From Clostridium sp. ZS2-4 (GTDB taxonomy: Bacteria; Bacillota; Clostridia; Clostridiales; Clostridiaceae): a stretch of DNA of 64,000 nucleotides. The stretch's first letter is position 1; each line of letters starts with the position of its first letter. The DNA lies in the NCBI RefSeq assembly GCF_026719745.1, contig NZ_JAPPRQ010000015.1:147715-211714 (forward strand), in the 5' to 3' direction. The position numbers and the translations under genes were made by a program. Positions 18,750-28,191 of this stretch are shown here, piece after piece. Under the pieces are notes generated by a model. That model did no database searches and had not been told where the DNA came from. It saw only the letters and a list, made by a program, of their open reading frames with translations.

Positions 18750-19264
18750 TATAGCACCACTTTCTAATGTTATAATAATATTTTAAGCTTATATTATAGT
18801 TTATATACTGGAGCATATAAACTATAATGCAATATAATGTTTTATTATGCAAAATAAACCAGTGTATAAATTTATTTTACAAAACAAGTCAGAGTTAATT
18901 GTAATACTCTATGTGGAAATTGTAAAGATATTATTTATTAATATTTTGATTTTTCGTTTTCAATTAAAAAATAATCCAGTAAAAATCTTTAATTAATTAG
19001 ATTTATAAGTATTTTATCATATATTTTAACAAAAAAGGTTTGATTTTCATTATATATCTATCAAGAGTGGCATTGTAGTATACGATATTATATTATATTA
19101 AGAAAGTAAATTTATTTTACTAAACTATGTAAGTGAGAATAACCTTTTAGATAGTAGAACGGAAAAATAATATATGTTGACATATATGTACGTATCTTTA
19201 ACTTAAGAGAAATAAATTCTGCAGACATTCTTTAGAGTACATAGACTAATAAGGAGGCATATTT
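18750..19264. other. Gene-free region of about 515 bp
   Basis: Very AT-rich. It holds the 11-bp inverted repeat at 18795-18826 and a TTGACA at 19177-19182 with no convincing -10 box. No reading frame can be supported. Confidence 0.6.
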
Positions 19265-21245
19265 ATGAGAAAAATAAGTTCAAAGATAATAATAACAATT
19301 ACAGTATGCTGTTTAATCATTTCTACTGTTATAGGAAGCATAAGTGTATATGAGAGTTCTAAACATTTAAAACAAGAATCAAAGGGTAAATTATTATTTA
19401 TGGCTCAAAGTTATTGCAATGAATTTGATAAAACCTTAAATAGTGCAGAAAGTTCGGTAGATACTTTTTCAGCTAATGTGGCTGCTGCATTTGATTTACA
19501 AAAATTCAAATCAAATCCTAAAAAATATATAAAAGAGTATGAAATTATCATGGATTCTATAATTAAGAAAACAGTTGAGACTTTAAATGGAGTACAGGGA
19601 TATTATTTAACTATTAATCCAAAATTAACGGGTGAGGCACGTGAAATTTGGTATGTAGACGAAATGGGGAATGGGTCATTTAATAGAAAAGATTCAGATC
19701 CAGATGGAGATTATATAACCTATTTTACAGAGGATAATGAATATATGGGATGGTATTATAATCCTATAAAAGAAAGAAAAGGAATATGGAGTGAACCATA
19801 TGAGGAAGAAGATTTAAATAATTTAACTATTGTTTCATATACAAAAGCAATAGAAAAAGATGGGATATTAATAGGAGTAGTAGGAATTGATGTCAAGATT
19901 GATGACTTGAAGAAAAGTTTACAAGAAATGAAAGTATATGATACTGGTTATGCATTTTTACTTAATGATGATTATGATATACTAATTCACCCAAATTACA
20001 AACAAGGGGATAATCTTAAAACTGTAAATAATGGAGCATTTAAAGTTATAACTGAGGAAATGGATAGGAAGGATTTAGGATCCATAGAGTATAAATATGA
20101 TAGCAATTGTTATTGTAGCAACGATCTTATTTTTTTTAGTCGCTTTAATAGTTGGAAAAGCTATTAGTGATCCTATTGCGAAGGTAACAGACTTGATAAG
20201 AAAAACAGAAGAATTAGATTTGGAGTATGACACAAGATATGAATTTTTGTTAAAGTATAAAGATGAAACAGCAATTATGGCTAGGGCTATGATTAATACG
20301 AGGAGTGTATTAAGAACATTAATAGAAACTATAATAAAGAGTTCTAGAGATATAGATAATCAATCAGGAAATTTAGCTTCAGTAGCACATGAACTGACTG
20401 CTTCATCTGAAAATGTATCCAGAGGCATACAAAATACATCCAAAGGAGCGGGTTCACAAGTAGAAGAATTACTAAATATTAATAGTATATTAGATGAATT
20501 TAGTAAAAAGCTTGGTAATACTATAGAAGAAATAAGAGAAGTTGATTTAAATGCCAGAGAAGTTGAAATCATGGCTAATGCAAGTAGTAAGGATATGCAG
20601 GTTTTAGCAGAATCTGTGGATAAAGTAAATATAGTGTTTAATGATTTTTCTAATAAGATTTTAAGCTTTGGTGAAAATATAAAGCAAATAAATGAAATAA
20701 CAGGTATTATACATAGCATTGCAGATCAAACAAATTTATTAGCATTAAATGCTTCTATTGAATCAGCCAGAGCAGGAGAAGCAGGAAAAGGATTTGCAGT
20801 AGTTGCTTCAGAAATTAGAAAGCTTGCAGAGCAGTCAAAGAATTCAGCTGAAAATATAAATTCTTTAATTAATGCTGTCTCTGATGACTCAAACCAAATG
20901 CTTGAAACTACGGATAATATGGAAAAACAACTTATTGATCAGGTTAGAGTTATAAGTTCTTCAATGAATTCATTTACAAATATAATAAATGGAATAGAAA
21001 AGACTGTTCCTAAAATTGAAGAAATTAATATTTCAGCTTCAAGTATAGATAAAGAAAAAGATTCTATTATACAGAAGATAGAAGCAATTTCTACAGTTGC
21101 AGAAGAAATTGCCGAATCATCTGAACGAATATCATCATCTTCAGAAGAAATGAATGCTTCTACTGAAGAATTATCTACAGCAGCAGAAGTTTTAAGTAAC
21201 ATGACAGAAGAAATGATGGAACAGATAAATAAGTTTAAAGTATGA
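19265..21245 (+). pseudogene. Methyl-accepting chemotaxis protein broken by internal deletion and frameshift
   Basis: The first part (19265 to about 20095) encodes a membrane anchor and a double-Cache sensor ending in GSIEYKYD. The second part (from about 20097, another frame) starts inside the second membrane helix ([19 protein letters not shown]), then HAMP and a complete signalling domain with [33 protein letters not shown]. The Cache end and the pre-helix segment expected between them, about 25-35 residues, are missing, and the reading frame changes at the junction near 20095-20100. The second ORF has no ribosome binding site. The signalling half is otherwise undamaged, so decay looks recent. 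Confidence 0.85.
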
Positions 21246-21258
21246 TTGTAAATAAAAG

Positions 21259-21314
21259 GGGACAGTTCTGTAAAATTAGTTATTTCAAAATAACTAATTT
21301 TACAGAACTGTCCC
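21259..21314. repeat. REP-like palindrome (GGGACAG type), also acting as terminator
   Basis: A perfect 26-bp inverted repeat with a 4-nt loop whose outer ends read GGGACAGTTCTGT and ACAGAACTGTCCC. It lies between the convergent broken MCP and malG. The outer sequence resembles GGGGACAG/GGGGACGG palindromes that spread as REP-like elements in clostridia. A relative lies at 24721-24778. Confidence 0.8.
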
Positions 21315-21359
21315 TGTTTTATATTATAGTTCATATGCTTGTCCTGAACTATTTTTTTC

Positions 21360-22190
21360 TTATTTAATACTTCCGGCTGTAATAGATTTAATAATATGTT
21401 TTTGAGCACAGAAGTAGAAGATGATTACAGGAATAATAGCTAAGATTAATCCTGCTAAGGCAAGGTGCCATTGTTTTGTATATTCACCAAAGAAGAAGAA
21501 TGTTTTTAATGGTATAGTTTGAGTATCTGGTTTGTTTACAACCAATGATGGCAATAAGAAGTCATTCCATATCCAGACAGTGTTTAAAATAGCTACAGTT
21601 ATTGATATTGGCTTTAACAATGGGAAAATTATATACCAGAAAGTTTGAAATTTTCCACAGCCATCTATCATTGCTGCCTCATCTAATTCTTTTGGAATAC
21701 TCTTTAAAAAACCATGGTACAGGAATACGGATAGTGAAGTACCAAATCCAAGATACATAAAAATTAATCCACCGATATTCAATAAACCAAGTTTTCCCAT
21801 TACTCTAACTAATGGCAGCATAACTGCTTGAAATGGAACTAACATTGATGAAATAAACAAGAAGAAAACAAATCCACTGGTTTTAGTTTTTGTTCTTTCA
21901 AGCATCCAAGCAGCCATAGATGCAAATAGTACTATGACTATAACGCTGCCTACAGTTATCAATAATGAATTAGTAAGTGCGCTGAAAAAATCCAGTCTTT
22001 CAAAAGCCTCTTTGAAATTATCGAAATTCCAAGCAGCAGGCCTTGATAATGTACTTTGGAATAATTCTTTTTTTGTTTTAAAGGCATTTACAATTATGAT
22101 GTAGAAAGGGGATAAGTATAATAACCCTACCAAAATACTTACAATGCTTACTAATATTGCAGCAATATTAAATTTCTTCTTAAGTTCCAT
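21360..22190 (-). CDS. Carbohydrate ABC transporter permease, MalG type
   Basis: Inner-membrane subunit of a maltose/maltodextrin-type importer. Six hydrophobic helices are visible. The EAA loop that contacts the ATPase reads KELDEAAMIDGCGKFQTFWYIIFPLLKP, the standard family pattern. It is 276 aa, normal for MalG. The start overlaps the malF stop by one base (TAATG), so translation is coupled. Third gene of malE-malF-malG; no ATPase gene follows, and the transcript ends near the palindrome at 21259-21314. Confidence 0.92.
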   Translation of the reverse strand: MELKKKFNIAAILVSIVSILVGLLYLSPFYIIIVNAFKTKKELFQSTLSRPAAWNFDNFKEAFERLDFFSALTNSLLITVGSVIVIVLFASMAAWMLERTKTKTSGFVFFLFISSMLVPFQAVMLPLVRVMGKLGLLNIGGLIFMYLGFGTSLSVFLYHGFLKSIPKELDEAAMIDGCGKFQTFWYIIFPLLKPISITVAILNTVWIWNDFLLPSLVVNKPDTQTIPLKTFFFFGEYTKQWHLALAGLILAIIPVIIFYFCAQKHIIKSITAGSIK

Positions 22191-23053
22191 TATGCTTCCA
22201 CCTCGCTTTTTTTAGAAAAATATACTTGAGTTAGAGTAATACCGCCAACTATCAAGAAGAAAACAACTGCTTTTGCTTGAGCAACGCCCATTAAGTTAAA
22301 TTTGAATGCAGTATTATAAATGTTCATAGCTAACATTTGAGTAGAATTAGCTGGTCCTCCAGCTGTTAGTGATAAGTTTTGATCATATAGTTTAAATGAA
22401 TTTGATAATGTTAAGAATAAACTCACTGTAAATGCTGGTCTAACTAAAGGTAATACGATGTGTTTAATCTTTTGCCATGCATTAGCACCATCAATTTGTG
22501 CTGCTTCAAGCAATTCTGGTGAAATGTTTTGCAGTGAAGAAATATAAATAACCATTATATATCCTGCCATCTGCCAAGCCATTAATATTATAAGTCCATA
22601 AAAACCTGTTTTACCATCAGACAGCCAACCTAATAACCATTTTTGACCAGTAGCATTACCTATTGCTGAAAATACCTGAGTGAAAACAAATTGCCAAATA
22701 AATCCTAAAATAAGTCCTCCAATTAAGTTTGGCATAAAAAATATTGTTCTAAGAGTATTACTTAACTTTGATTTTCTTATAGCAATTATAGCTAGAAGAA
22801 ATCCTAAAACATTTAATACTATAACTGACAATATTGTAAATTTAAGTGTAAACCAGAAAGATTGTGCAAAACTTGGATCATTAAAGGCTGTAATGTAGTT
22901 TTTAAATCCAATCCATTTGACATCTGATTTTATACCATTCCAGTCTGTAAAGGAATAATAAATTCCAAGTAATAAGGGTATAAGTTGTACTAGAGTAAAT
23001 GCAATGAGAACTGGTCCTACAAAAAGCCAAAATGATGATTTATTTTTCTTCAT
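22190..23053 (-). CDS. Carbohydrate ABC transporter permease, MalF type
   Basis: Partner permease of MalG. Six helices, with the EAA loop PELLEAAQIDGANAWQKIKHIVLPLVRPAF. Its 287-aa length is that of the short Gram-positive form without the large periplasmic P2 loop of E. coli MalF. GGAGAGAGGG precedes the ATG. It lies 118 bp downstream of malE, so solute-binding protein can be made in excess. Confidence 0.92.
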   Translation of the reverse strand: MKKNKSSFWLFVGPVLIAFTLVQLIPLLLGIYYSFTDWNGIKSDVKWIGFKNYITAFNDPSFAQSFWFTLKFTILSVIVLNVLGFLLAIIAIRKSKLSNTLRTIFFMPNLIGGLILGFIWQFVFTQVFSAIGNATGQKWLLGWLSDGKTGFYGLIILMAWQMAGYIMVIYISSLQNISPELLEAAQIDGANAWQKIKHIVLPLVRPAFTVSLFLTLSNSFKLYDQNLSLTAGGPANSTQMLAMNIYNTAFKFNLMGVAQAKAVVFFLIVGGITLTQVYFSKKSEVEA

Positions 23054-23171
23054 AACCCTCTCTCCTTTTTGATATAGCTTAATCTTAGTTAGTGAAAATC
23101 CTGGAATAGTTTGGAAAAACTTTTCCAGGATTATTTTTTATATACATTTAGTGAAAAAGTTTCAAGTTCAA

Positions 23172-24491
23172 TTATTTTCTAGACTCAGCCCAAGTCTTTT
23201 TAGCATTTTCAACTAGTTTATCCCAAGTTATATCTCCAGCGATATATTTTTGAATATCAGTACCTAGCTTATCCATTCCCCAGCCAGTTGGATATCCCAT
23301 GAATACCCATGGCATTGTGTTACCTTCGTTAGAGTATCTTAATACTTCTTTAGCTAAAGGATCGCCTGGTTGTAAGTTGTCGCCTTCATATCCTTTGAAT
23401 GCTGGTATGAATTTAAAGTCTTTTATAATCATTTCTTTACCTTTATCAGAAGTATATAACCAATTTAAGAAATCTTTAGCAGCTGTTTTAGTTGCAGCGT
23501 CTTTAGTGCTGTTAATAGCCCAATACATTGGTACTCCAACTGGAATTGCACCTTCTTTAATGCCATCTAAAGGCATTGGAAGTATTCCCATATTTCCAGC
23601 TAGTTCTTTATCTACACCTTCAACTGAACCATATGCCCAGTTACCTTGTTGAATTACAGCAACTTTTCCTAATGCAAATTTTTGTTCAACTTGAGTTGAA
23701 TAGTCAACGACATTGATCGTTTTGTTTGATCCATCTGGTTTATAACCGTATTTAATTTGTAAATCTAAAAGTTTCTTTAGACCTGCATTATGTTTAAAAG
23801 CAATTGTTTTAGCATTAAATGTGTCAACAACATTTTTAAATTCATTTGCAAATGCAACATTTGATAGATGTAAGCCTGTTACCCAAGTTTCTTTACCAGG
23901 TAATGCAAATACTGCTTCCAAACCTAGAACTTTTTTCTTTGAATCTAGTGTTTGAACTGCTTTTTCTAAATCAGCATATGTTTTTATAGAATTAGGATCT
24001 ATACCTGCTTTTTTGAATAAGTTTTTATTGTAGATGAATCCATAACCTTCTTGGTTAAATGGCATACCATATAATTTTCCATCAAGTTTAACTGCTTCCA
24101 ATGTTCCATCGTAAGCTTTGGAAACCCATGGTTGGTCTGATAAATCTTCAAGTTTTTCCTTCCAGTCAAGTGTATCTTGAGTACCACCTATATTGTATAT
24201 TACTGGTTCTTGACCAGATGCAAATTTTGATTTTAATGCTGCACCATAATCATCTCCACCACCAACTGTTTGCAGGTTGATAGTAACATTTTTATGTTCA
24301 TTCATATATTCCTTTGTTGCTTTTTCTAGAGCGTCTTTAGCTTCAACTTTGAATTGAAAAATATCAACCGTTACTTTTTTTTCTCCTGAATCTTTTGCAG
24401 TATCATTGCCAGTTTTTCCACAACCGGCCATAATTCCGCCTGTTAATGCTAAAGCGCAAGCTAAAGCTAAAAGTTTTTTAATGTTTTTCAT
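23172..24491 (-). CDS. Sugar-binding lipoprotein, MalE type
   Basis: Extracellular solute-binding protein of family 1. The lipobox Cys is residue 24 (GGIMAGCGKTG). Mature protein shows the family pattern: NLQTVGGGDDYGAALKSKFASGQEP, GMPFNQEGYGFIYNKNLFKKAGI and FALGKVAVIQQGNW. Length 439 aa. The ligand is inferred to be maltose or maltodextrin from the shared operator with amylase and glucosidase genes; sequence alone does not prove it. GGAGGAG precedes the ATG. Confidence 0.9.
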   Translation of the reverse strand: MKNIKKLLALACALALTGGIMAGCGKTGNDTAKDSGEKKVTVDIFQFKVEAKDALEKATKEYMNEHKNVTINLQTVGGGDDYGAALKSKFASGQEPVIYNIGGTQDTLDWKEKLEDLSDQPWVSKAYDGTLEAVKLDGKLYGMPFNQEGYGFIYNKNLFKKAGIDPNSIKTYADLEKAVQTLDSKKKVLGLEAVFALPGKETWVTGLHLSNVAFANEFKNVVDTFNAKTIAFKHNAGLKKLLDLQIKYGYKPDGSNKTINVVDYSTQVEQKFALGKVAVIQQGNWAYGSVEGVDKELAGNMGILPMPLDGIKEGAIPVGVPMYWAINSTKDAATKTAAKDFLNWLYTSDKGKEMIIKDFKFIPAFKGYEGDNLQPGDPLAKEVLRYSNEGNTMPWVFMGYPTGWGMDKLGTDIQKYIAGDITWDKLVENAKKTWAESRK

Positions 24492-24536
24492 AAAATCTCC
24501 TCCCTATTTATTATACGTATTTAATAGTTAACATGG

Positions 24537-24548
24537 GAAAACGTTTGC
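24537..24548. promoter_or_regulatory. LacI-family/CcpA-type operator of malEFG
   Basis: GAAAACGTTTGC, one base from the perfect palindrome at other sugar loci. It starts 8 bp after the -10 box and so overlaps the expected transcription start. Confidence 0.7.
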
Positions 24549-24556
24549 ACAAATTA

Positions 24557-24585
24557 ATTGTAATACTATTAAGAAAATTTGTCAA
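24557..24585 (-). promoter_or_regulatory. Sigma-A promoter of malEFG
   Basis: On the minus strand, a perfect TTGACA (24580-24585), 17-bp spacer, and TACAAT (24557-24562), with the operator immediately downstream. Confidence 0.8.
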
Positions 24586-24720
24586 TTACATTTTATTAAT
24601 TTTGTAATAAAAATCCATATATTTTTTCATAAAATATACATAACAAGTAAAAATATTACTTTATGTAATTGAGAAGAATTATAAGTTATTCAAATAATTT
24701 CAAAAATACATACAAAATAA

Positions 24721-24778
24721 TAGGGACAGTACTTAAAATCAGTTATATAAAAACAAATGATTTTAAATACTATCCCTA
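24721..24778. repeat. REP-like palindrome, related to 21259-21314
   Basis: Arms of 24 nt beginning TAGGGACAGTACTTAAAATC pair with several G-U or mismatched positions and a 10-nt loop. It lies downstream of glutamate 2,3-aminomutase and could also end its transcript. The outer GGGACAGT is shared with the palindrome at 21259. Confidence 0.65.
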
Positions 24779-24871
24779 ATTGAACATAAAATCAAAAACC
24801 TATATCATTAAATGAAGTTGTATCTTTAGAGCTATAATATCTTATATATTTAAGTTTTAAAGCTTTTTCTT

Positions 24872-26131
24872 TTAAGATAACATAGCTTTTAAATCTACTG
24901 AAGGATGATTTGGATAATCTACAACATTGCCTTCCCAAGTTCTGATTTTTACTGAATCTTTTCCTCTAGATATCAAATATTGAGGTAAAATAGGGGTTTT
25001 GCCTTTACCTTTTGGTGCATTAACTATATAAGTTGGAATAGCCATTCCAGAAGTATACCCTCTTAAATATTCCATAATTTCTATTCCATCATCTATTGAG
25101 GTGTTGAAATGGGTTGTACCAATTACATGTTTGGCATGAAAAATATAATAAGGTCTAACTCTACATTTTAATAATTCTTGATTTAACAGTCTCATTACAT
25201 ATTTATCGTTATTTATTCCATTTAGCAGTACACATTGATTTCCAAGAGGGATACCTGCATTTGCAAGTTTTTCGCAAGCAGCTTTTGATTCTTCTGTTAT
25301 CTCCAGTGGGTGATTAAAGTGAGTATTAATATAAAGTGGATGATATTTTTTGAGAATATTAACCAAATTATCAGTGATTCTTTGAGGCATTGTAACCAAG
25401 GTTCTTGTTCCAAGTCTTATTATTTCAACAGTAGGAATTGAACGCAGTTCAGAAAGCAGCCAATCAATCATGTTGTCAGATAAAGCAAATGAATCCCCGC
25501 CTGTAATTAATACATCTCTGATTTCTGGAGTGTTTCTTATATATTCTATGGATTCTTGGAGTGTTTCTTTGCTTTTATGACAATCAGAAGAACTTATATT
25601 CCTTCTTCTTTGACAATGTCTGCAGTACATGGCACATTCATTTGTAACATTTATTATAAGTCTATCTGGATATCTTCTTGTGATTGAACCAGCTGGGTTA
25701 GTAAATTCTTCTCCCATAGGGTCTGTATCGCCTTCAGCTACAAGTTCTAAACCAGTTGGTATTGATTGCAATTTTACTGCATTAAATTTATCTTCATCTA
25801 TTAAAGAAAGATAATAAGGTGATACTGCCCATCTGTATTTTTCACCTACTTTTTTTATGTTTTCGATTTCATTATCATCAAGGTCAATTAGTTTTGCTAA
25901 TGTATCTATATCAGTTATTCTATTTTTTAACTGCCACTTCCAATCATTCCAATTATCTTCTGTTGCATTAAAGTAAGATAATATTTTATCTTTTTTAGCA
26001 GCAATTTTCTTTTTTTGTTCGGTGCTAGTACCTTTCTTTAAAGTGTCTTTGATTTGAAGATAATCATCAATCCTAGATTTTAATTCCTCAGCTCTTTTTA
26101 ATGAAATTTCTCTTTTGTCGATATTATTCAT
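24872..26131 (-). CDS. eam: Glutamate 2,3-aminomutase (radical SAM, PLP-dependent)
   Basis: Interconverts L-glutamate and beta-glutamate. The radical SAM cluster motif is C166-AMY-C170-RH-C173. The PLP-binding lysine is K378 in APKGKGK. Two positions separate this enzyme from lysine 2,3-aminomutase: the Asp residues that bind the lysine side chain (Asp293 and Asp330 in the C. subterminale enzyme) are here K334 (HAKHV) and N371 (YIVNAP). These are the substitutions described for glutamate 2,3-aminomutase of C. difficile. The 419-aa length and N-terminal extension also fit. Monocistronic, GGAGG before the ATG. Beta-glutamate may serve as an osmolyte. Confidence 0.88.
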   Translation of the reverse strand: MNNIDKREISLKRAEELKSRIDDYLQIKDTLKKGTSTEQKKKIAAKKDKILSYFNATEDNWNDWKWQLKNRITDIDTLAKLIDLDDNEIENIKKVGEKYRWAVSPYYLSLIDEDKFNAVKLQSIPTGLELVAEGDTDPMGEEFTNPAGSITRRYPDRLIINVTNECAMYCRHCQRRRNISSSDCHKSKETLQESIEYIRNTPEIRDVLITGGDSFALSDNMIDWLLSELRSIPTVEIIRLGTRTLVTMPQRITDNLVNILKKYHPLYINTHFNHPLEITEESKAACEKLANAGIPLGNQCVLLNGINNDKYVMRLLNQELLKCRVRPYYIFHAKHVIGTTHFNTSIDDGIEIMEYLRGYTSGMAIPTYIVNAPKGKGKTPILPQYLISRGKDSVKIRTWEGNVVDYPNHPSVDLKAMLS

Positions 26132-26446
26132 ATATCCGCCTCCTTTTGAGTTTTATTGAAGTGTTTATAATTTTAACTTGTATACCTTAGAAAATGGTCT
26201 ATAAGGAATGTATACAAAAATATTTGAAAAGTACTGAAATTTTTGTTCGAATTATTGAAAGGTTAAGAAGTAAACCTATAAAAGTTGGTTACCATTATGC
26301 GTCTTATTTATAAAGTGAAATAAATCCTGCAATATTTATTTTAATATATTATAAAGAAATATACAAGGAAAATTTGATACATTCGTTCTAAAAGGCATGT
26401 TTAGGGGAATATAAGGGATAAGAAAAAAGTTGTTTTAAATAAAATA
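26132..26446. other. Gene-free region
   Basis: AT-rich spacer between the eam start and the terminator at 26447. No reading frame or RNA element can be supported. Confidence 0.6.
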
Positions 26447-26482
26447 TTCCAATATATGAAGGAATAGGTTCATATATTGGAA
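26447..26482 (-). terminator. Intrinsic terminator of the small L,D-transpeptidase
   Basis: Perfect 14-bp arms (TTCCAATATATGAA and its complement) with an 8-nt loop; on the minus strand TATTTTATTT follows. Confidence 0.75.
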
Positions 26483-26545
26483 ACTCAGAAAATATATAAT
26501 GTTTTGCAAAGTAAAAATCTTTGTCTGATGTATGCAATTATTTGA

Positions 26546-26926
26546 TTAGACAATCTTCACTGATGTACCTATTGAAACCAGATTATAGAGCTCAATAATA
26601 TTAGAATTGTTTAAGCGAATACATCCATTCGATATAGCCTTACCGATAGAAGAGGGATTATTAGTTCCATGGATACCATAGCCAGAAATAGATAGTCCTA
26701 ACCATCTTGCGCCAAAAGGACCACCAGGCTTGAATGCTTTGTTAACAATTTTAAAGTTTCCCTTTGGTGTAGGAGTAGAAGGTTTCCCAACTGCTGCAAG
26801 ATAGGTTCTATATATTTTCCCATTTTTATATAAAGTGAGTGTACGAGCAGAAGTGTTGATTAAAATACTGTATTTACTTGCAGGAAAGCGAAGTAAATAT
26901 GGATTAGTATAAGTGTATAAACACAT
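26546..26926 (-). CDS. Small YkuD-type L,D-transpeptidase
   Basis: Forms 3-3 peptidoglycan cross-links or attaches proteins to the wall in this family. The catalytic motif is YGIHGTNN followed by ISNGCIRLNN (His and nucleophile Cys). The 126-aa protein is essentially only the YkuD domain: no signal peptide, LysM or other wall-binding module is visible, unlike B. subtilis YkuD. This is odd for an enzyme acting outside the cell. It stands next to a second, secreted L,D-transpeptidase gene in the same direction, separated by a tandem repeat. Confidence 0.88.
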   Translation of the reverse strand: MCLYTYTNPYLLRFPASKYSILINTSARTLTLYKNGKIYRTYLAAVGKPSTPTPKGNFKIVNKAFKPGGPFGARWLGLSISGYGIHGTNNPSSIGKAISNGCIRLNNSNIIELYNLVSIGTSVKIV

Positions 26927-26975
26927 AGTAACCTCCTTGTAGTTTACAGTTTAAAGACGACAGTTTACAATAAAA

Positions 26976-27052
26976 GGTGCTAGGTGCTAGGTGCTAGGTG
27001 CTAGGTGCTAGGTGCTAGGTGCTAGGTGCTAGGTGCTAGGTGCTAGGTGCTA
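26976..27052. repeat. Heptamer tandem repeat, 11 x GGTGCTA
   Basis: Eleven perfect copies of the 7-bp unit GGTGCTA between the two L,D-transpeptidase genes, ending two bases before the stop codon of the downstream-placed gene (27055). Much richer in G and C than its surroundings. The unit length equals that of the array at 4187-4368, although the sequence differs. Confidence 0.97.
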
Positions 27053-27054
27053 GG

Positions 27055-27981
27055 TTAATTTATATAGATAGTTGTACCTTTTGGTATATTGTTATATATA
27101 TACTTAGCATTAGCAATAGAAAGTCTTATGCATCCATGAGAGAGTTTGGAGCCTAAAGTTCCATTTGCAATTGTTCCATTTCTATATAATAAAACTGTAT
27201 GGAATAGATAGTTTCCACTTATTTGAGTATAATATTTACACATAAGTTTAGGATTATCTTTAACTATAAAGCTGTTGCCTTTGTTTCCTACGTGAAAAGT
27301 TCCTTTTATTGTTGGAGTGGAAGGTTTGCCCACAGTACAGAGCATATTTTTTATCAACTTCCAATTACCATTAAAGCATTCAAATATATAAACTTTGGGA
27401 CTCTTAGTATTTACCCATATATAGTATTGAGTTGGGCTATTTGAGTCTCTATCATTTATAAACTTTTCAGGGTAATTTGATGAACTTGCAGTAGATTTAT
27501 CAATGTTCTTTTGAGGAGTATACATAGTCTTCTTAGTAGGAGGTAAATCAAGCTTTGCCAGAGTTCTTTCTCCTGCAATGCCGTCAATTGTTATGTTATT
27601 TCTTCGTTGAAAATCATAAACAGCATTTTCGGTTGCAATACCAAATATACCATCCACCATAAGATTATATCCAAACTTGTTCAATTTTTCTTGAATAGTT
27701 TTTACACTTTCGCCTTTTGATCCTATTTTAAAAATATTAGGTTCTTCATTTTCAACTTTAGATGGCTGCTTTTCTAATACTTTATTCTGGGGCTTTTTAG
27801 TGTTTTCTTGTTTTATCTCTGGAACAGTTTTGTTAATTATTTTTATGTTTTCTTTTGGATGTGTATTTTCATGATTTGTATTTTTGTTTAGCTTCTCTTG
27901 TGGAATTGGGTTGATTGTACAGGCTGCAAAGAAAAATATTACTATAAAAGATAAGGTTACAGATAATTTTTTAATTTTCAT
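27055..27981 (-). CDS. Lipoprotein L,D-transpeptidase with peptidoglycan-binding domain
   Basis: Lipobox Cys21 (FFFAAC) anchors it outside the membrane. A charged linker leads to a PG_binding_1 domain at about residues 90-150 (IGSKGESVKTIQEKLNKFGYN, DGIFGIATENAVYDFQ). The YkuD domain follows from about residue 175 with FHTVLLYRNG and the nucleophile in LSHGCIRLS. Both catalytic motifs are intact, so an active cell-wall cross-linking enzyme is expected. GGGGAG precedes the ATG. The stop codon is almost in contact with the GGTGCTA array, so repeat length changes cannot disturb the protein but may alter readthrough to the next transpeptidase gene. Confidence 0.9.
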   Translation of the reverse strand: MKIKKLSVTLSFIVIFFFAACTINPIPQEKLNKNTNHENTHPKENIKIINKTVPEIKQENTKKPQNKVLEKQPSKVENEEPNIFKIGSKGESVKTIQEKLNKFGYNLMVDGIFGIATENAVYDFQRRNNITIDGIAGERTLAKLDLPPTKKTMYTPQKNIDKSTASSSNYPEKFINDRDSNSPTQYYIWVNTKSPKVYIFECFNGNWKLIKNMLCTVGKPSTPTIKGTFHVGNKGNSFIVKDNPKLMCKYYTQISGNYLFHTVLLYRNGTIANGTLGSKLSHGCIRLSIANAKYIYNNIPKGTTIYIN

Positions 27982-28124
27982 AATACTCCCCCTGACTCAT
28001 CTACAAGGCTATATGCAAATCATTTTAAGGGTGTTTTAATTGAATAATTCATTATCAATATATGAAAGGGGAGAAAATGTGTGAAGTTTATTAAGATATG
28101 ATTTTATCTATTTACAAAAAAAGA

Positions 28125-28165
28125 AGGGACATTTTTTAAAAAATATCTTTTTAAAAAATGTTCCT
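28125..28165 (-). terminator. Intrinsic terminator of the CarA-N-like gene
   Basis: Arms AGGGACATTTTTTAAAAA and TTTTTAAAAAATGTTCCT (one G-U pair) with a 5-nt loop; on the minus strand TTCTTTTTTTG follows. Its outer GGGACA again resembles the palindromes at 21259 and 24721. Confidence 0.8.
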
Positions 28166-28191
28166 AAACTACTATTTATTTTCGTTAGATT

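Noticed and set aside
19265..21245. Programmed frameshift joining the two MCP halves
   Set aside because: No slippery sequence is present at the junction, and residues expected between the Cache domain and the second helix are missing, so a simple shift would not restore a normal receptor.
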